Assembly: GCF_030730925.1 (NCBI RefSeq)
Contig: NZ_JAVAMB010000004.1
Span: 124,001 to 188,000, forward strand
DNA from: Flavobacterium sp. DG2-3
Lineage (GTDB): Bacteria > Bacteroidota > Bacteroidia > Flavobacteriales > Flavobacteriaceae
Direction: 5' to 3'
Length of the DNA: 64,000 bases
Shown here: one piece after another, positions 40,135-50,168 of the stretch
Numbering within the stretch: position 1 is the stretch's first letter
Layout of the letters: the number at the start of each line of letters is the position of its first letter
Program-made: the position numbers and the translations under genes
Notes under the pieces: model-generated
Told to the model about the DNA's origin: nothing
Seen by the model: the letters and a program-made list of their open reading frames with translations, nothing else
Databases searched by the model: none

Positions 40135-40971
40135 ATGAAAAGACTTCTCTCTATAGAATTGCAAAAAATCTGGATGAACAAAGCCAGCCGTGTATTAACC
40201 TTAACTTATTTTGTTTTACTTTCTTTTATCGCTCTTATTGCAGCCATAAAATTTGATATCGGAGTTTTTAAATTTCATTTGGCCGAAATGGGAATCTTTA
40301 ATTTTCCATTTATCTGGCATTTTAATACGTATGTAGCGGCTTGGCTGAAATTCTTTTTAGCGATTGTAATCGTTTCGATGATGGCGAATGAATATAGCTA
40401 CGGAACTTTAAAACAGAATTTAATTGATGGTCTTAGCAAAAAGGAATTTATTTTATCTAAATTCTTAACTGTAGTCTTATTTGCTTTTGGATCTACTGTT
40501 TTCGTTTTTATCATGAGTTTGCTTTTAGGCTTATCTTTTTCTTCTTATACCGAATTTGGAATCATTTTTACTGACTTAGATTATCTTTTAGCCTTCTTTG
40601 TCAAACTAACTGGATTCTTTTCTTTCTGTCTGTTTTTAGGAATCTTAGTAAAACGTTCTGCATTTGCACTTGGTTTCCTTTTAGTTTGGAGTATCATTGA
40701 AGCAATTGCGAGAGGAACTTTAGCTTTTAAAATTTTCCCAAATAGTGATACTGACAAAATAATTACACAGTTTTTCCCTTTAGAATCAATGTCAAATTTG
40801 ATTGTTAATCCCGGCCCGAGGCTGTCTGTAGTTAAAAATATTGGAACTCAAATCGGAATTAACACAGAAGGCGATTTTAGCGTCGATTATTCTGCTGTTT
40901 TAATTGTTTTAGCGTGGACTTTTGTGTTTGTTTATTTTTCTTACAAATTATTAAAAAATAGAGATTTGTAG
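40135..40971 (+). CDS. ABC-2-type membrane permease
   Basis: A protein of 278 residues with six hydrophobic segments. It begins with MKRLLSIELQKIWMNKASRV, the usual amphipathic start of ABC-2 permeases, and contains VSMMANEYSYGTLKQNLIDG and LSKKEFILSKFL, which match the conserved cytosolic coupling region. It forms an exporter with the ATPase encoded just upstream. Nothing in the pair indicates the cargo. A promoter for the next gene begins directly after its stop codon. Confidence 0.9.
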   Translation: MKRLLSIELQKIWMNKASRVLTLTYFVLLSFIALIAAIKFDIGVFKFHLAEMGIFNFPFIWHFNTYVAAWLKFFLAIVIVSMMANEYSYGTLKQNLIDGLSKKEFILSKFLTVVLFAFGSTVFVFIMSLLLGLSFSSYTEFGIIFTDLDYLLAFFVKLTGFFSFCLFLGILVKRSAFALGFLLVWSIIEAIARGTLAFKIFPNSDTDKIITQFFPLESMSNLIVNPGPRLSVVKNIGTQIGINTEGDFSVDYSAVLIVLAWTFVFVYFSYKLLKNRDL

Positions 40972-40979
40972 TATATTTG
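40972..40979 (+). promoter_or_regulatory. -7 box TATATTTG just before the T9SS cargo gene
   Basis: Exact TAnnTTTG match whose last base is only 5 nt before the ATG at 40985, so the transcript could start at or near the start codon. Confidence 0.55.
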
Positions 40980-40984
40980 TTACT

Positions 40985-43336
40985 ATGAGTCACCTAAGAA
41001 TTTTTCTATTTTTCATTTTGTGCTGTTTTTGCCATAAAATCAGTGCGCAGAATATTTCTGTTAATCCAACAGCAACACCTGTAGATTTAATTCAAAATGT
41101 TTTAATAAATAGTTCTTGTATTGATACCGAAAGTGTAAATGCAACCGGCAACCCTACTCCAAATGAGCAGAGTTACGGTTCTTTCACTGCTGGTCCAAAC
41201 TTTCCTTTTGCTAGCGGAATCGTTTTAAGCACTTCGCCTAGTGTAAAAGCTCAAGGACCTTACATTCAGCAAGATTCTAAAGGTACGCAAGTTCGAAATT
41301 GGGATGGTGATACAGATCTTAATACTGCCTTAGGAATTAATAACAGTACGCAAGCAACAGTTTTAGAGTTTGATTTTATAGCATTGACCAATTCTATTAG
41401 CTTTAATTATATTTTTGCTTCGAATGAATATCAGAATAATTTTCCCTGTATTTATTCAGATGGATTCGCTTTCTTAATTAAAGAAGCTGGAACCACTGAT
41501 AATTATAAAAATCTTGCCGTTTTGCCGAATACCACAATAGCAGTTTCGGCTACAACCGTTCATCCTAAAATCAATACTGTCAACAACAGTCAAGGAATAC
41601 CTTTGGTTGGGTGTGAGGCTGTAAACGAAAACTACTTTAACGGCTATAATACTGTAGCAAGCCCTATTAATTATGCGGGACAGACCGTAGTAATGAATGC
41701 CTATACAGAGGTAACTCCAAATAAAACATACCATCTAAAAATGGTAATTGCCGATGATGCTACAAGACAATACAATTCGGCGGTTTTTATTGAAGCGGGC
41801 AGTTTTGTAACTAAAATAAATTTTGGAGAAGACCGAACCGTTGCCAATAATAATCCTGTTTGCTTTGCCGAAAATTTTGTTTTAGACACACATCTAAACG
41901 CAGCCAATTATACTTTTAAATGGTTTAAAAAAGATGCATCTAATAATTACGTTCAAATTCTAGGCGCAACATCTTCTACTTATGCTATACCATCAACTGG
42001 AACTTATAAAGTTGAAGTGAACCTAAACACCACAACCTGTATTTCCGTTGGAGAAATTACTGTCGAGTTTTCTTCTGAAATTGCTAAAACCAATACTTCT
42101 TTACTACAATGTGATGACGATAGTGATGGATTTACGATTTTTGATCTGACTAAAGTAGCTAACATTGTAAAAAACAATAACCCTCAGATCACCAATCAAG
42201 GGTATTATGAAACTTTGGCAGACGCGCAAGCTAAAACAAATCCGATTTCAAATCCGCAACGTTATACCAACAAAACTCCAAATCAAATTGTTTTTGCAAG
42301 AATTGAAAATAGTTTTGGCTGCAGCACAACAGCAGAAATCACGTTAAATGTTTCTAATACTGTTATTCCAAATCAACCTGCAGTAGAAACTTGTGATGAA
42401 GATGCAATACAAGACGGTTTATATCAATTTAATTTACAAGATCAAGTAACGCCTCAAATTTTATCTGGTTTGCCTGCAGGACTCGTAATCGATTATTTCT
42501 TAACTGCTTCAGATGCTATTACAGAAACAAATAAGTTAGACAATATTTTTAAAAATACAACTCCAAATAGCCAGACTATTTACGCACGCGCTGCAAATGG
42601 TTCAGATTGTTATGATATAGCTCCTGTAGAATTAATTGTGCACACTTTTGATCCGCCTAATTTTGAAGAGGAAACACGTTATTTATGCAAAGGCGATGAA
42701 ATGACTTTAACAGTAGCTACCGGTTTTAGCAGTTATACTTGGACTAATAATGACAGCACTACAAATACAGCATTCATTAATAGCGCGGGAGATTACTCTG
42801 TAACTGTAACAGATCTAAATGGCTGCGAAAAAACTAAAAATTTCAAAATCATTTTATCTGAACCTGCTACAATTACTGGAGCAGATGTAAAAGATTTTTC
42901 TGGAACCGACAATACCGTACAAATTAAATATACTGGTGTTGGAAATTATGAATTTTCTCTTGACGGAATCGTTTATCAAGACAGTCCGACTTTTACTCAA
43001 GTTGTTCCAGGAGTTTATAATGCAATTGCCAGAGACAAAAACGGCTGTGGTCCGTCTAATACATTTTTAATCTATGTCTTAGATTATCCGCGTTTCTTTA
43101 CTCCAAATGGAGATGGAATCAATGATTTATGGGTAATTAAAGATATGGATCAAATGCCGAATTACACTATTTCTATTTTTGATCGCTACGGAAAATTATT
43201 AAAACAAATGACTCAAACCGGCACAGGCTGGAATGGACTTTTCAACGGTAGAGAAATGCCTTCAGACGATTATTGGTTTACGCTGCTTTTTGTTAACGGA
43301 AAAAATGTAAAAGGACATTTTAGTTTGAAAAGATAA
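40985..43336 (+). CDS. Secreted T9SS type-B cargo protein with choice-of-anchor L domain
   Basis: A protein of 783 residues. The signal peptide ends at HKISAQ. Residues about 35-275 match the choice-of-anchor L domain (ASGIVLSTSP, SISFNYIFASNEYQNNF, SDGFAFLIKE). Ig-like or PKD-like segments follow, with YTFKWFKKDASNNY and later YTWTNNDSTTNTAF. The C-terminus is a type-B sorting domain (YPRFFTPNGDGINDLWVIKD, then YTISIFDRYGKLLKQ and GWNGLFNGREMPSDDYWFTL), ending in KGHFSLKR. Such proteins cross the outer membrane through the type IX system and usually act as surface adhesins or gliding-related proteins. The specific role here is unknown. Confidence 0.93.
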   Translation: MSHLRIFLFFILCCFCHKISAQNISVNPTATPVDLIQNVLINSSCIDTESVNATGNPTPNEQSYGSFTAGPNFPFASGIVLSTSPSVKAQGPYIQQDSKGTQVRNWDGDTDLNTALGINNSTQATVLEFDFIALTNSISFNYIFASNEYQNNFPCIYSDGFAFLIKEAGTTDNYKNLAVLPNTTIAVSATTVHPKINTVNNSQGIPLVGCEAVNENYFNGYNTVASPINYAGQTVVMNAYTEVTPNKTYHLKMVIADDATRQYNSAVFIEAGSFVTKINFGEDRTVANNNPVCFAENFVLDTHLNAANYTFKWFKKDASNNYVQILGATSSTYAIPSTGTYKVEVNLNTTTCISVGEITVEFSSEIAKTNTSLLQCDDDSDGFTIFDLTKVANIVKNNNPQITNQGYYETLADAQAKTNPISNPQRYTNKTPNQIVFARIENSFGCSTTAEITLNVSNTVIPNQPAVETCDEDAIQDGLYQFNLQDQVTPQILSGLPAGLVIDYFLTASDAITETNKLDNIFKNTTPNSQTIYARAANGSDCYDIAPVELIVHTFDPPNFEEETRYLCKGDEMTLTVATGFSSYTWTNNDSTTNTAFINSAGDYSVTVTDLNGCEKTKNFKIILSEPATITGADVKDFSGTDNTVQIKYTGVGNYEFSLDGIVYQDSPTFTQVVPGVYNAIARDKNGCGPSNTFLIYVLDYPRFFTPNGDGINDLWVIKDMDQMPNYTISIFDRYGKLLKQMTQTGTGWNGLFNGREMPSDDYWFTLLFVNGKNVKGHFSLKR

Positions 43337-43488
43337 CTTTTTAGGAAATTCCAAATTCTCAAAATTCCAAATCCCAATCCTGAATCTCAAATTTAAAATT
43401 TAAAATTTGAAACTCTCAAGATTTCAAATTCCAAGCTGAACTTGAAACTTTAAACCTGAAACATTAAACTAAAATGTGTCTGAAAAAA

Positions 43489-43524
43489 AGAATCCCAAAC
43501 TCCTTGATGGAATTTGGGATTTTT
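43489..43524. terminator. Bidirectional terminator between the T9SS cargo gene and typA
   Basis: AATCCCAAACTCC pairs with GGAATTTGGGATT (one mismatch), with A residues before and T residues after. The stretch before it (43340-43460) is low-complexity ATTCCAAATTC-like and AAATTTAAAATTT-like text with no gene. Confidence 0.8.
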
Positions 43525-43544
43525 ATTTTGAAAGTTAAACCGAA

Positions 43545-45341
43545 TTAGATTTTGTATCTTTTTCTATCTGTTTCACTTAGGTAAATTTTTCTTAAACGTA
43601 AAGATTTTGGAGTAACTTCAACATATTCATCTTTTTGAATGTACTCTAAAGCTTCTTCTAATGAGAATTTGATAGCAGGAATAATTCTAGCTTTATCATC
43701 AGCTCCAGAAGAACGTACGTTAGAAAGTTTTTTCGTTTTAGTAACGTTAACTGTCATATCGTCGCTACGAGTATTTTCTCCAATTACCTGACCTTCATAG
43801 ATATCCTCGTTTGGATCAACGAAGAATTTACCACGATCTTGTAATTTATCGATAGAATAAGGAATAGCTTTTCCGTTTTCCATAGAGATTAATGAACCGT
43901 TGTTACGTCCAGGAATTTCTCCTTTGTATGGCTCATATCCGATAAAACGGTGCGCCATGATAGCCTCACCAGCAGTAGCAGTAAGCAATTGATTTCTTAA
44001 ACCAATGATTCCACGAGATGGAATGTTGAATTTAATAATCATACGCTCTCCTTTACCTTCCATAGAAAGCATTTCTCCTTTACGGATTGTTACGAATTCA
44101 ACCGCTCTACCTGAAAGATTTTCTGGTAAGTCGATAGTTAATTCCTCAATTGGCTCACATTTAACACCATCAATTTCTTTGATGATAACTTGTGGCTGAC
44201 CAATTTGAAGCTCATAACCTTCTCTTCTCATAGTTTCAATAAGAACAGATAAGTGAAGTACTCCACGGCCAAAAACCATGAATTTATCAGCAGAATCAGT
44301 TTCTCCAACTTTCATCGCTAAGTTTTTCTCCAACTCTTTTGTTAATCTTTCACGGATGTGACGAGAAGTAACAAATTTACCTTCTTTACCAAAGAAAGGA
44401 GAATCGTTAATCGTAAACAACATACTCATTGTTGGCTCATCGATAGCGATTGTTTGTAAAGCTTCAGGGTTTTCGAAGTCAGCGATAGTATCACCAATTT
44501 CAAAACCTTCAATACCTACAACAGCACAAATATCTCCAGCAACAACTTCTTCCACTTTTCTACGGCCAAGACCTTCAAAAGTGTGTAATTCTTTAATTCT
44601 AGATTTGATTACTTTACCATCTCTTTTTACCAAAGAAATTGGCATTCCTTCTTTTAAAGTACCTCTTTCAAGACGTCCGATAGCGATACGACCTGTAAAA
44701 GAAGAGAAATCTAAAGAAGTAATCAACATTTGTGGAGTACCTTCAGAAACTTTTGGAGCTGGCACATTAGCAATAACCATATCTAATAATGGCTCAATGT
44801 TTTCTGTTTGGTTTTTCCAATCATCAGACATCCAGTTGTTTTTTGCAGAACCATAAACCGCTGGGAAATCCAACTGCTCTTCAGTAGCACCTAATTCAAA
44901 CATTAAGTCAAAAACTTTTTCGTGAACTTCTTCAGGAGTACAGTTTTCTTTGTCTACTTTATTGATTACTACGCAAGGCTTCAAACCTAAGTCAATAGCT
45001 TTTTGTAAAACGAAACGAGTCTGTGGCATTGGACCTTCAAAAGCATCCACTAACAAACATACACCATCGGCCATGTTCAACACACGTTCTACTTCACCTC
45101 CAAAATCGGCGTGGCCAGGAGTGTCAATAATATTGATTTTTGTTCCTTTATATTGAACAGAAACGTTTTTAGAAGTAATAGTAATACCTCTCTCACGCTC
45201 TAAATCGTTATTATCTAAGATTAAATCACCTGTGTTTTCGTTTTCACGAAATAACTGACAGTGATACATAATTTTATCAACCAAAGTGGTTTTACCGTGA
45301 TCGACGTGGGCAATAATTGCAATGTTTCTAATAGATTCCAT
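43545..45341 (-). CDS. typA: Translational GTPase TypA/BipA
   Basis: Ribosome-associated GTPase of 598 residues that helps 50S assembly and adaptation to stress and low temperature. The GTPase motifs are AHVDHGKTT (11-19), [22 protein letters not shown] and NKVDKENC. Domain II, two EF-G-like domains and the TypA-specific C-terminal domain follow. Its length is normal for TypA. It has its own -7 box and is divergent from the PAS kinase gene. Confidence 0.97.
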   Translation of the reverse strand: MESIRNIAIIAHVDHGKTTLVDKIMYHCQLFRENENTGDLILDNNDLERERGITITSKNVSVQYKGTKINIIDTPGHADFGGEVERVLNMADGVCLLVDAFEGPMPQTRFVLQKAIDLGLKPCVVINKVDKENCTPEEVHEKVFDLMFELGATEEQLDFPAVYGSAKNNWMSDDWKNQTENIEPLLDMVIANVPAPKVSEGTPQMLITSLDFSSFTGRIAIGRLERGTLKEGMPISLVKRDGKVIKSRIKELHTFEGLGRRKVEEVVAGDICAVVGIEGFEIGDTIADFENPEALQTIAIDEPTMSMLFTINDSPFFGKEGKFVTSRHIRERLTKELEKNLAMKVGETDSADKFMVFGRGVLHLSVLIETMRREGYELQIGQPQVIIKEIDGVKCEPIEELTIDLPENLSGRAVEFVTIRKGEMLSMEGKGERMIIKFNIPSRGIIGLRNQLLTATAGEAIMAHRFIGYEPYKGEIPGRNNGSLISMENGKAIPYSIDKLQDRGKFFVDPNEDIYEGQVIGENTRSDDMTVNVTKTKKLSNVRSSGADDKARIIPAIKFSLEEALEYIQKDEYVEVTPKSLRLRKIYLSETDRKRYKI

Positions 45342-45360
45342 CTGTGATTTTTAATGGGCG

Positions 45361-45368
45361 CAAAGGTA
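45361..45368 (-). promoter_or_regulatory. -7 box TACCTTTG of typA
   Basis: Reverse-strand exact TAnnTTTG match 19 nt before the typA start at 45341. Confidence 0.7.
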
Positions 45369-45496
45369 CACTTTATTTTCTAAAAAAAAACGTTTCTAAC
45401 ATAGTTTGCGTATATACAATCAATTAGTTAATATAAAACATCAAAATATCGGTTTCAAAATGGCATTAACATACGTTTAGTTATAGTTAAATTAAC

Positions 45497-45504
45497 TATA
45501 TTTG
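45497..45504 (+). promoter_or_regulatory. -7 box TATATTTG just before the PAS kinase gene
   Basis: Exact TAnnTTTG match ending 5 nt before the ATG at 45510, the same box and spacing as at 40972-40979. It implies a leaderless or nearly leaderless transcript and makes the GTG at 45507 an unlikely start. Confidence 0.55.
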
Positions 45505-45509
45505 AGGTG

Positions 45510-47219
45510 ATGAAAAGTAAAACTCTCCAAATTACTCTTATTTATATAATCATCTCGATAATTATGGCAGTGATATGTCATAAATTACTCACAACCTACT
45601 TTTCTTCTTCAGAATATCTTTTTCTTTCTTTATTAAAAGACATTGCTTTTATTTTAATTACTGGCCTAGTTTTCAGTTTTATTCTTTCAAAAAACGAAAA
45701 AAGAAACATCACCATCTTTGAAAAGTTAAACAAAACTAACGAAGAAATAGAAGAGTCAAATGAGAAGTACGACATTGTAGCAAAAGCAACAAGCGATACC
45801 ATTTGGGACTGGAAAATTCAAGAGGATAGCATTAATTGGAACAAAGGAATTGAAGGTGTTTTTGGTTATGACCCAAAAGAAGTAGGCAAAACTTCTAAAT
45901 GGTGGTTTGATAAAATTCATCCGGAAGACAGCATCCGAATGTCCATAAAATTATACTCTTTTATAGAACAAAAAACCGAAAAATGGCAAGATCAGTACCG
46001 TTTTAGATGTGCAGATGGTTCGTATAAATATGTTTTGGACCGAGGTTTTTTATTAAAAGATGAAAACGGAAGAGCCATCAGAATGATTGGTGCAATTCAG
46101 GATATTACAAAACAAAAAGAAGAAGAACAGCGATTAAAACTTTTAGAAACAGTAATTACTCAATCTAAAGATTCTATTTTAATTACCGAAGCCAATTCAT
46201 CAGAAAGAAGAATACCAAAAATAGTTTATGTGAATCCTGCTTTTTCTCAAATGTCAGGTTATCAATCCAATGAAATTATAGGAAAATCCCCAAACATTTT
46301 TAAAGGGCCAAAATCTGATTCTGATGAATTAAAAAAACTTTTAAGAGCCATAAAAAATGAGGAAGAATGTCTCATAGAAACCATTACATATACCAAAAAT
46401 AAAGAAGAATATTGGGTACGTTTTTCTATGATTCCGATTTTTAACAATGAAGGAGTAATTTCGCACTGGATTTCTATACAGCGCGATATTACAGATGAGA
46501 AAAAACTCGAAACAGAAAAAGAACATCTTATTCGAGAACTGACACAAAACAACAAAGACTTAAAGCAATTCTCTTACATCACTTCACACAATCTTAGAGC
46601 GCCGCTTTCTAATTTAATCGGTTTGTTAAATTTGATAGAAGACATTCCGATAGAAAATGAAGAACTTCAAGAAATTTTAGCCGGATTTACAAAATCGACT
46701 CACTTGCTAAACGAAACCATCAACGATTTAGTAAAAGTTATTATTATTAAAGACAATCCTTCTATGCAAAAAGAAGAAGTATCTTTAAAAGAGGTTTTTG
46801 AAAATGTTTTTAGCCAGCTTTCCTTTCAAATTGAATTACACAAACCAATAATTAAGCTTAAATTTGATAAAGTCCCAGAACTTATTACCAACAAAGCTTA
46901 TATTGAAAGTATATTATTAAATCTGCTTACCAATTCTATAAAATACAAATCAGAAAACAGAAAACTAAAAATATCTATAACAGCCGAGCAAATAGAACAA
47001 AAAACAATTTTAACCTTTAAGGACAACGGAATCGGAATTGACTTGGAAAGAAATCGCGATAAAGTATTCGGACTTTATCAAAGATTCCACAATTACCCTG
47101 ACAGCAAAGGATTAGGATTATATCTTGTAAAATCTCAGGTAGAAACGATGGGCGGCACAATCTCTATCGACAGCGAGGTCAATAAAGGAACTACATTTAC
47201 CATAACATTTAAAAATTAA
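45510..47219 (+). CDS. Membrane PAS-domain sensor histidine kinase
   Basis: A protein of 569 residues from the ATG at 45510. Two membrane helices (about 7-27 and 37-60) are followed by PAS-PAC (about 88-205, ATSDTIWDWKIQEDS and YKYVLDRGFLLKDENGR) and a second PAS (about 215-335, KIVYVNPAFSQMSGYQSNEI). The phospho-acceptor is H360 in FSYITSHNLRAPLSNLIGL. The ATPase domain has SILLNLLTNSIKYKS, FKDNGIGIDLERN and GLGLYLVKSQVETMGG. The second PAS resembles LOV domains but lacks the photoactive cysteine. The signal is unknown. A receiver gene follows after 5 nt. Confidence 0.93.
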   Translation: MKSKTLQITLIYIIISIIMAVICHKLLTTYFSSSEYLFLSLLKDIAFILITGLVFSFILSKNEKRNITIFEKLNKTNEEIEESNEKYDIVAKATSDTIWDWKIQEDSINWNKGIEGVFGYDPKEVGKTSKWWFDKIHPEDSIRMSIKLYSFIEQKTEKWQDQYRFRCADGSYKYVLDRGFLLKDENGRAIRMIGAIQDITKQKEEEQRLKLLETVITQSKDSILITEANSSERRIPKIVYVNPAFSQMSGYQSNEIIGKSPNIFKGPKSDSDELKKLLRAIKNEEECLIETITYTKNKEEYWVRFSMIPIFNNEGVISHWISIQRDITDEKKLETEKEHLIRELTQNNKDLKQFSYITSHNLRAPLSNLIGLLNLIEDIPIENEELQEILAGFTKSTHLLNETINDLVKVIIIKDNPSMQKEEVSLKEVFENVFSQLSFQIELHKPIIKLKFDKVPELITNKAYIESILLNLLTNSIKYKSENRKLKISITAEQIEQKTILTFKDNGIGIDLERNRDKVFGLYQRFHNYPDSKGLGLYLVKSQVETMGGTISIDSEVNKGTTFTITFKN

Positions 47220-47224
47220 TTATT

Positions 47225-47632
47225 ATGCTTGAGCAGATTTTATGCATTGATGATGACCCTATCACATTGATGTTATGCAAAAAAGTAATTTCAAAATCTT
47301 CATTTTCTCATGAAGTTATTACAGCTCAAAACGGCGAAGAAGCTCTTCATCATTTCAATGTATTAAAGTACACCAACGATAAAGCAAAAATAAGACCCGA
47401 ATTAATTTTTTTAGATTTAAACATGCCTATTATGGGCGGATGGGAGTTTTTAGATCATTTTACCTCTCCAGATTATAAAGAATTTAATACTGTTCCTGTA
47501 ATCGTACTATCTTCAACTATTGACCCTGAAGATCTTGCTAAGGCAAAAAAATATCCTATTATAATAGATTTTCTTTCAAAACCTATTACACTGCCAATGC
47601 TGGAATACCTTAAAAAGAAAATAGATTTATAA
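47225..47632 (+). CDS. Single-domain response regulator
   Basis: A receiver-only protein of 135 residues. The acidic pocket is DDD at 9-11, the phospho-acceptor D64 is in LIFLDLNMPIMGG, the switch is VIVLSSTIDP and the lysine lies in FLSKPITLP. There is no output domain, so it acts by protein contact or as a phosphate relay or sink. It is co-transcribed with the PAS kinase (5-nt gap), its likely phosphodonor. Confidence 0.93.
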   Translation: MLEQILCIDDDPITLMLCKKVISKSSFSHEVITAQNGEEALHHFNVLKYTNDKAKIRPELIFLDLNMPIMGGWEFLDHFTSPDYKEFNTVPVIVLSSTIDPEDLAKAKKYPIIIDFLSKPITLPMLEYLKKKIDL

Positions 47633-47639
47633 GTTCTGA

Positions 47640-47728
47640 AAATTCCAAATTCCAAAATTTTTTAAATTCTCAATAAAAAAATTCCAAATTCCAACTTTAC
47701 AAAAATTGGAATTTGGAATTTTTTTATT
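47640..47728 (+). terminator. ATTCCAAATTCC hairpin after the receiver gene
   Basis: AAAAAAATTCCAAATTCCAA (47675-47694) and its exact complement (47706-47725) make a long A/T-flanked hairpin ending in a T run. A direct ATTCCAAATTCC copy precedes it at 47642-47653, and similar text lies at 43340-43440. It is a repeat that can serve as a terminator. Confidence 0.7.
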
Positions 47729-47749
47729 GGAATTTCATTTCCATCTATA

Positions 47750-47784
47750 ACAAAAAAGTCCTCTAAAAAGAGGACTTTTGTATA
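47750..47784 (-). terminator. Terminator of rpsT
   Basis: AAAAGTCCTCT and AGAGGACTTTT form a perfect stem, with a U-tract on the reverse strand. Confidence 0.85.
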
Positions 47785-47801
47785 TCTAACAATTGTATTA
47801 A

Positions 47802-48053
47802 TTACAATTTAGCAACATGTTTAGTTAACTTAGACTTCAAGTTAGAAGCTTTATTGTCATGAATGATGTTCTTTTTAGCTAATTTATCAATCATAGAGAT
47901 TACAGTTGATAATTTTGCAGTAGCATCAGATTTATCAGTAGCTAATCTTAAAGCTTTGATAGCGTTACGAGTAGTTTTGTGCTGATATCTGTTAAGAACT
48001 CTTCTTTTTTCGTTACTTCTGATTCTTTTTAATGCTGACTTATGATTTGCCAT
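47802..48053 (-). CDS. rpsT: 30S ribosomal protein S20
   Basis: A basic helical protein of 83 residues with the S20 start MANHKSALKRIRSNEKRR and the later MIDKLAKKNIIHDNKASNLK. It binds 16S rRNA in the 30S subunit. It is a single-gene unit with a terminator, downstream of three tRNA-Glu genes on the same strand. The tRNA transcript could read into it, since no clear terminator separates them. Confidence 0.97.
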   Translation of the reverse strand: MANHKSALKRIRSNEKRRVLNRYQHKTTRNAIKALRLATDKSDATAKLSTVISMIDKLAKKNIIHDNKASNLKSKLTKHVAKL

Positions 48054-48208
48054 TTTCTTTTAATTTTAGATGTAATAATTATTATAAATACTAGTTAAAA
48101 AAGAAAAACCTCCCACAATTATAAAAACAATCACTTTGGTTTTAACTAATAAAATAAAAACCGAGACACCAATCTTTATTTTACAAAACTTATTTACAAC
48201 TAATTTTG

Positions 48209-48280
48209 TAGTCTGTAAGGGAATCGAACCCCTGTTACCAGGACGAAAGCCTGGAGTCCTAACCCCTAGACGAACAGACC
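48209..48280 (-). tRNA. tRNA-Glu (UUC), divergent copy
   Basis: A 72-nt cloverleaf. Acceptor GGTCTGT pairs with ACAGACT with a G1-U72 wobble, the anticodon stem is CCAGG/CCTGG, the loop is CTTTCGT with anticodon TTC, and the T-loop is TTCGATT. CCA is not encoded. It differs in acceptor, D-arm, T-arm and anticodon loop (G at position 37) from the two identical copies next to it. Confidence 0.92.
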
Positions 48281-48322
48281 GTTTCTTCTAAGTTACCTTC
48301 AATTTAAATAAAATTGAAGTTG

Positions 48323-48394
48323 TAGTCCGTGGGGGAATCGAACCCCCCTTACCAGGATGAAAACCTGGCGTCCTAACCGATAGACGAACGGACC
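48323..48394 (-). tRNA. tRNA-Glu (UUC)
   Basis: A 72-nt cloverleaf with acceptor GGTCCGT/ACGGACT, anticodon loop TTTTCAT (anticodon TTC), T-stem GGGGG/CCCCC and loop TTCGATT. CCA is not encoded. The gene body is identical to the copy at 48436-48507. Confidence 0.95.
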
Positions 48395-48435
48395 ATTATA
48401 TCAAGTTAAAGAACTTAAAATTGCAGAAAAAAAAG

Positions 48436-48507
48436 TAGTCCGTGGGGGAATCGAACCCCCCTTACCAGGATGAAAACCTGGCGTCCTAACCGATAGACGA
48501 ACGGACC
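48436..48507 (-). tRNA. tRNA-Glu (UUC)
   Basis: Identical to the copy at 48323-48394. First in the reverse-strand tRNA array, 80 nt after proS and 41 nt before the second copy. Confidence 0.95.
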
Positions 48508-48587
48508 GTGTATTTCTCTAATGCGGATGCAAAGATACATCTATTTTTTAGTTGCACAATAGTTGATACAAAAAAAAATATTTTTTT

Positions 48588-50066
48588 TTAATATGCCTTA
48601 GCAAAAAACACTCTTTTAGAAGAAGGTTTCCCAGTAAACACACAGGTTCCCGCCTCTTCAACAGCATCCAAAGGAATGCAACGAATAGTCGCTTTTGTCA
48701 ACTCTTTTATCTTTTCTTCTGTCTCAGCAGTTCCGTCCCAGTGAGCAGACAAAAAGCCTCCTTTTCCTTCTAAAACTTCTTTAAATTCCTCAAAACTATT
48801 TACTTCCGTAATATGAGTATTGCGATAATCTAATGCTTTTGCAAATAAATCAGTTTGAATCTGCTCTAAAAGATCATTTACGTGTTCAACGATTTTTTCG
48901 CCAGCAACCACTTCTTTTGTCAAATTATCTCTTCTTGCCACCTCAAAAGTTCCGTTTTCTAAATCTTTTGGACCAACAGCAATTCGAACAGGAACTCCTT
49001 TCAATTCCCATTCTGCAAATTTAAATCCTGGCTTTTGAGTTGTTCTATCATCAAATTTAACTGTGATTTTTAATTTTCTCAATTTAGCCGTTAAGTCCTT
49101 AACCGCTTCTGAAATTTGAGCCAATTGTTCATCAGTCTTATATATAGGAACAATTACTACTTGTATTGGAGCTAAATTTGGAGGCAATACTAACCCTTGG
49201 TCATCAGAATGCGTCATGATAAGCGCACCCATTAAACGAGTAGATACTCCCCAAGAAGTTCCCCAAACATGTTCTTGTTTTCCTTCAGCATTAGCAAACT
49301 TAACGTCAAATGCTTTTGCAAAGTTTTGCCCTAAAAAGTGAGATGTACCAGCTTGCAACGCCTTTCCGTCTTGCATCAATGCCTCAATGCAATAGGTTTC
49401 ATCTGCTCCGGCAAAACGTTCTGTCTCGGTTTTAAAGCCTTTTACTACTGGAATTGCCATAAAATTTTCAGCAAAATCAGCATAAACGTTCATCATTTTT
49501 TCTGATTCTTCAATTGCCTCATCTTTTGTTGCGTGAGCCGTATGCCCTTCCTGCCATAAAAACTCAGCAGTTCTCAAGAACAAACGCGTACGCATTTCCC
49601 ATCGAACCACATTTGCCCATTGATTAATTAATAAAGGTAAATCTCTGTAAGACTGCACCCATCCTTTATATGTAGACCAGATAATTGCTTCACTTGTTGG
49701 ACGAACGATAAGCTCCTCCTCTAATCTTGCATTTGGATCAACCATTAATTTCCCTGGTCTCTCCTCATCATTTTTTAATCTGTAATGCGTTACTACCGCA
49801 CATTCTTTTGCAAATCCCTCAGCATTCTTCTCCTCCGCCTCAAACATGCTTTTCGGCACAAACAAAGGAAAATAAGCATTTTGATGTCCAGTTTCTTTGA
49901 ACATACGATCTAACTCAGCTTGCATTTTTTCCCAAATAGCATATCCGTATGGTTTTATTACCATACAGCCTCTAACTCCTGAATTTTCAGCTAGATCTGC
50001 CTTAACAACCAGTTCGTTATACCATTTCGAATAATCTTCTGATCTTGTAGTGAGGTTCTTACTCAT
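48588..50066 (-). CDS. proS: Prolyl-tRNA synthetase (short, type 3)
   Basis: Class II synthetase of 492 residues that charges tRNA-Pro. It lacks the editing insertion of the long bacterial form and has the eukaryote/archaea-like layout: [20 protein letters not shown], motif 2 [20 protein letters not shown] followed by [12 protein letters not shown], and motif 3 within [12 protein letters not shown] and [10 protein letters not shown]. An anticodon-binding domain and a C-terminal zinc-type domain end in KRVFFAKAY, the type 3 terminal tyrosine. This short form is normal for Bacteroidota. It lies upstream of the tRNA-Glu genes on the same strand. Confidence 0.96.
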   Translation of the reverse strand: MSKNLTTRSEDYSKWYNELVVKADLAENSGVRGCMVIKPYGYAIWEKMQAELDRMFKETGHQNAYFPLFVPKSMFEAEEKNAEGFAKECAVVTHYRLKNDEERPGKLMVDPNARLEEELIVRPTSEAIIWSTYKGWVQSYRDLPLLINQWANVVRWEMRTRLFLRTAEFLWQEGHTAHATKDEAIEESEKMMNVYADFAENFMAIPVVKGFKTETERFAGADETYCIEALMQDGKALQAGTSHFLGQNFAKAFDVKFANAEGKQEHVWGTSWGVSTRLMGALIMTHSDDQGLVLPPNLAPIQVVIVPIYKTDEQLAQISEAVKDLTAKLRKLKITVKFDDRTTQKPGFKFAEWELKGVPVRIAVGPKDLENGTFEVARRDNLTKEVVAGEKIVEHVNDLLEQIQTDLFAKALDYRNTHITEVNSFEEFKEVLEGKGGFLSAHWDGTAETEEKIKELTKATIRCIPLDAVEEAGTCVFTGKPSSKRVFFAKAY

Positions 50067-50130
50067 ATTATATATTTTGGCACAAATTTTGTTTTATACA
50101 ATTTTAACTAAATAGTTTGACAAAACTAAC

Positions 50131-50138
50131 TAATTTTG
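50131..50138 (+). promoter_or_regulatory. -7 box TAATTTTG
   Basis: Exact TAnnTTTG match 30 nt before the start at 50169. Confidence 0.6.
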
Positions 50139-50168
50139 TAATGTGCAACAATAAAAAACACCACAGAT

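Noticed and set aside
46140..46510. Second PAS domain of the sensor kinase as a LOV photosensor
   Set aside because: The region GKSPNIFKG has no cysteine at the place of the photoactive residue in GRNCRFLQ, so blue-light sensing by flavin adduct is not supported.
48209..48507. Repeated 72-nt units with similar spacing, array-like
   Set aside because: Each unit folds as a complete tRNA-Glu with anticodon TTC, so they are tandem tRNA genes.
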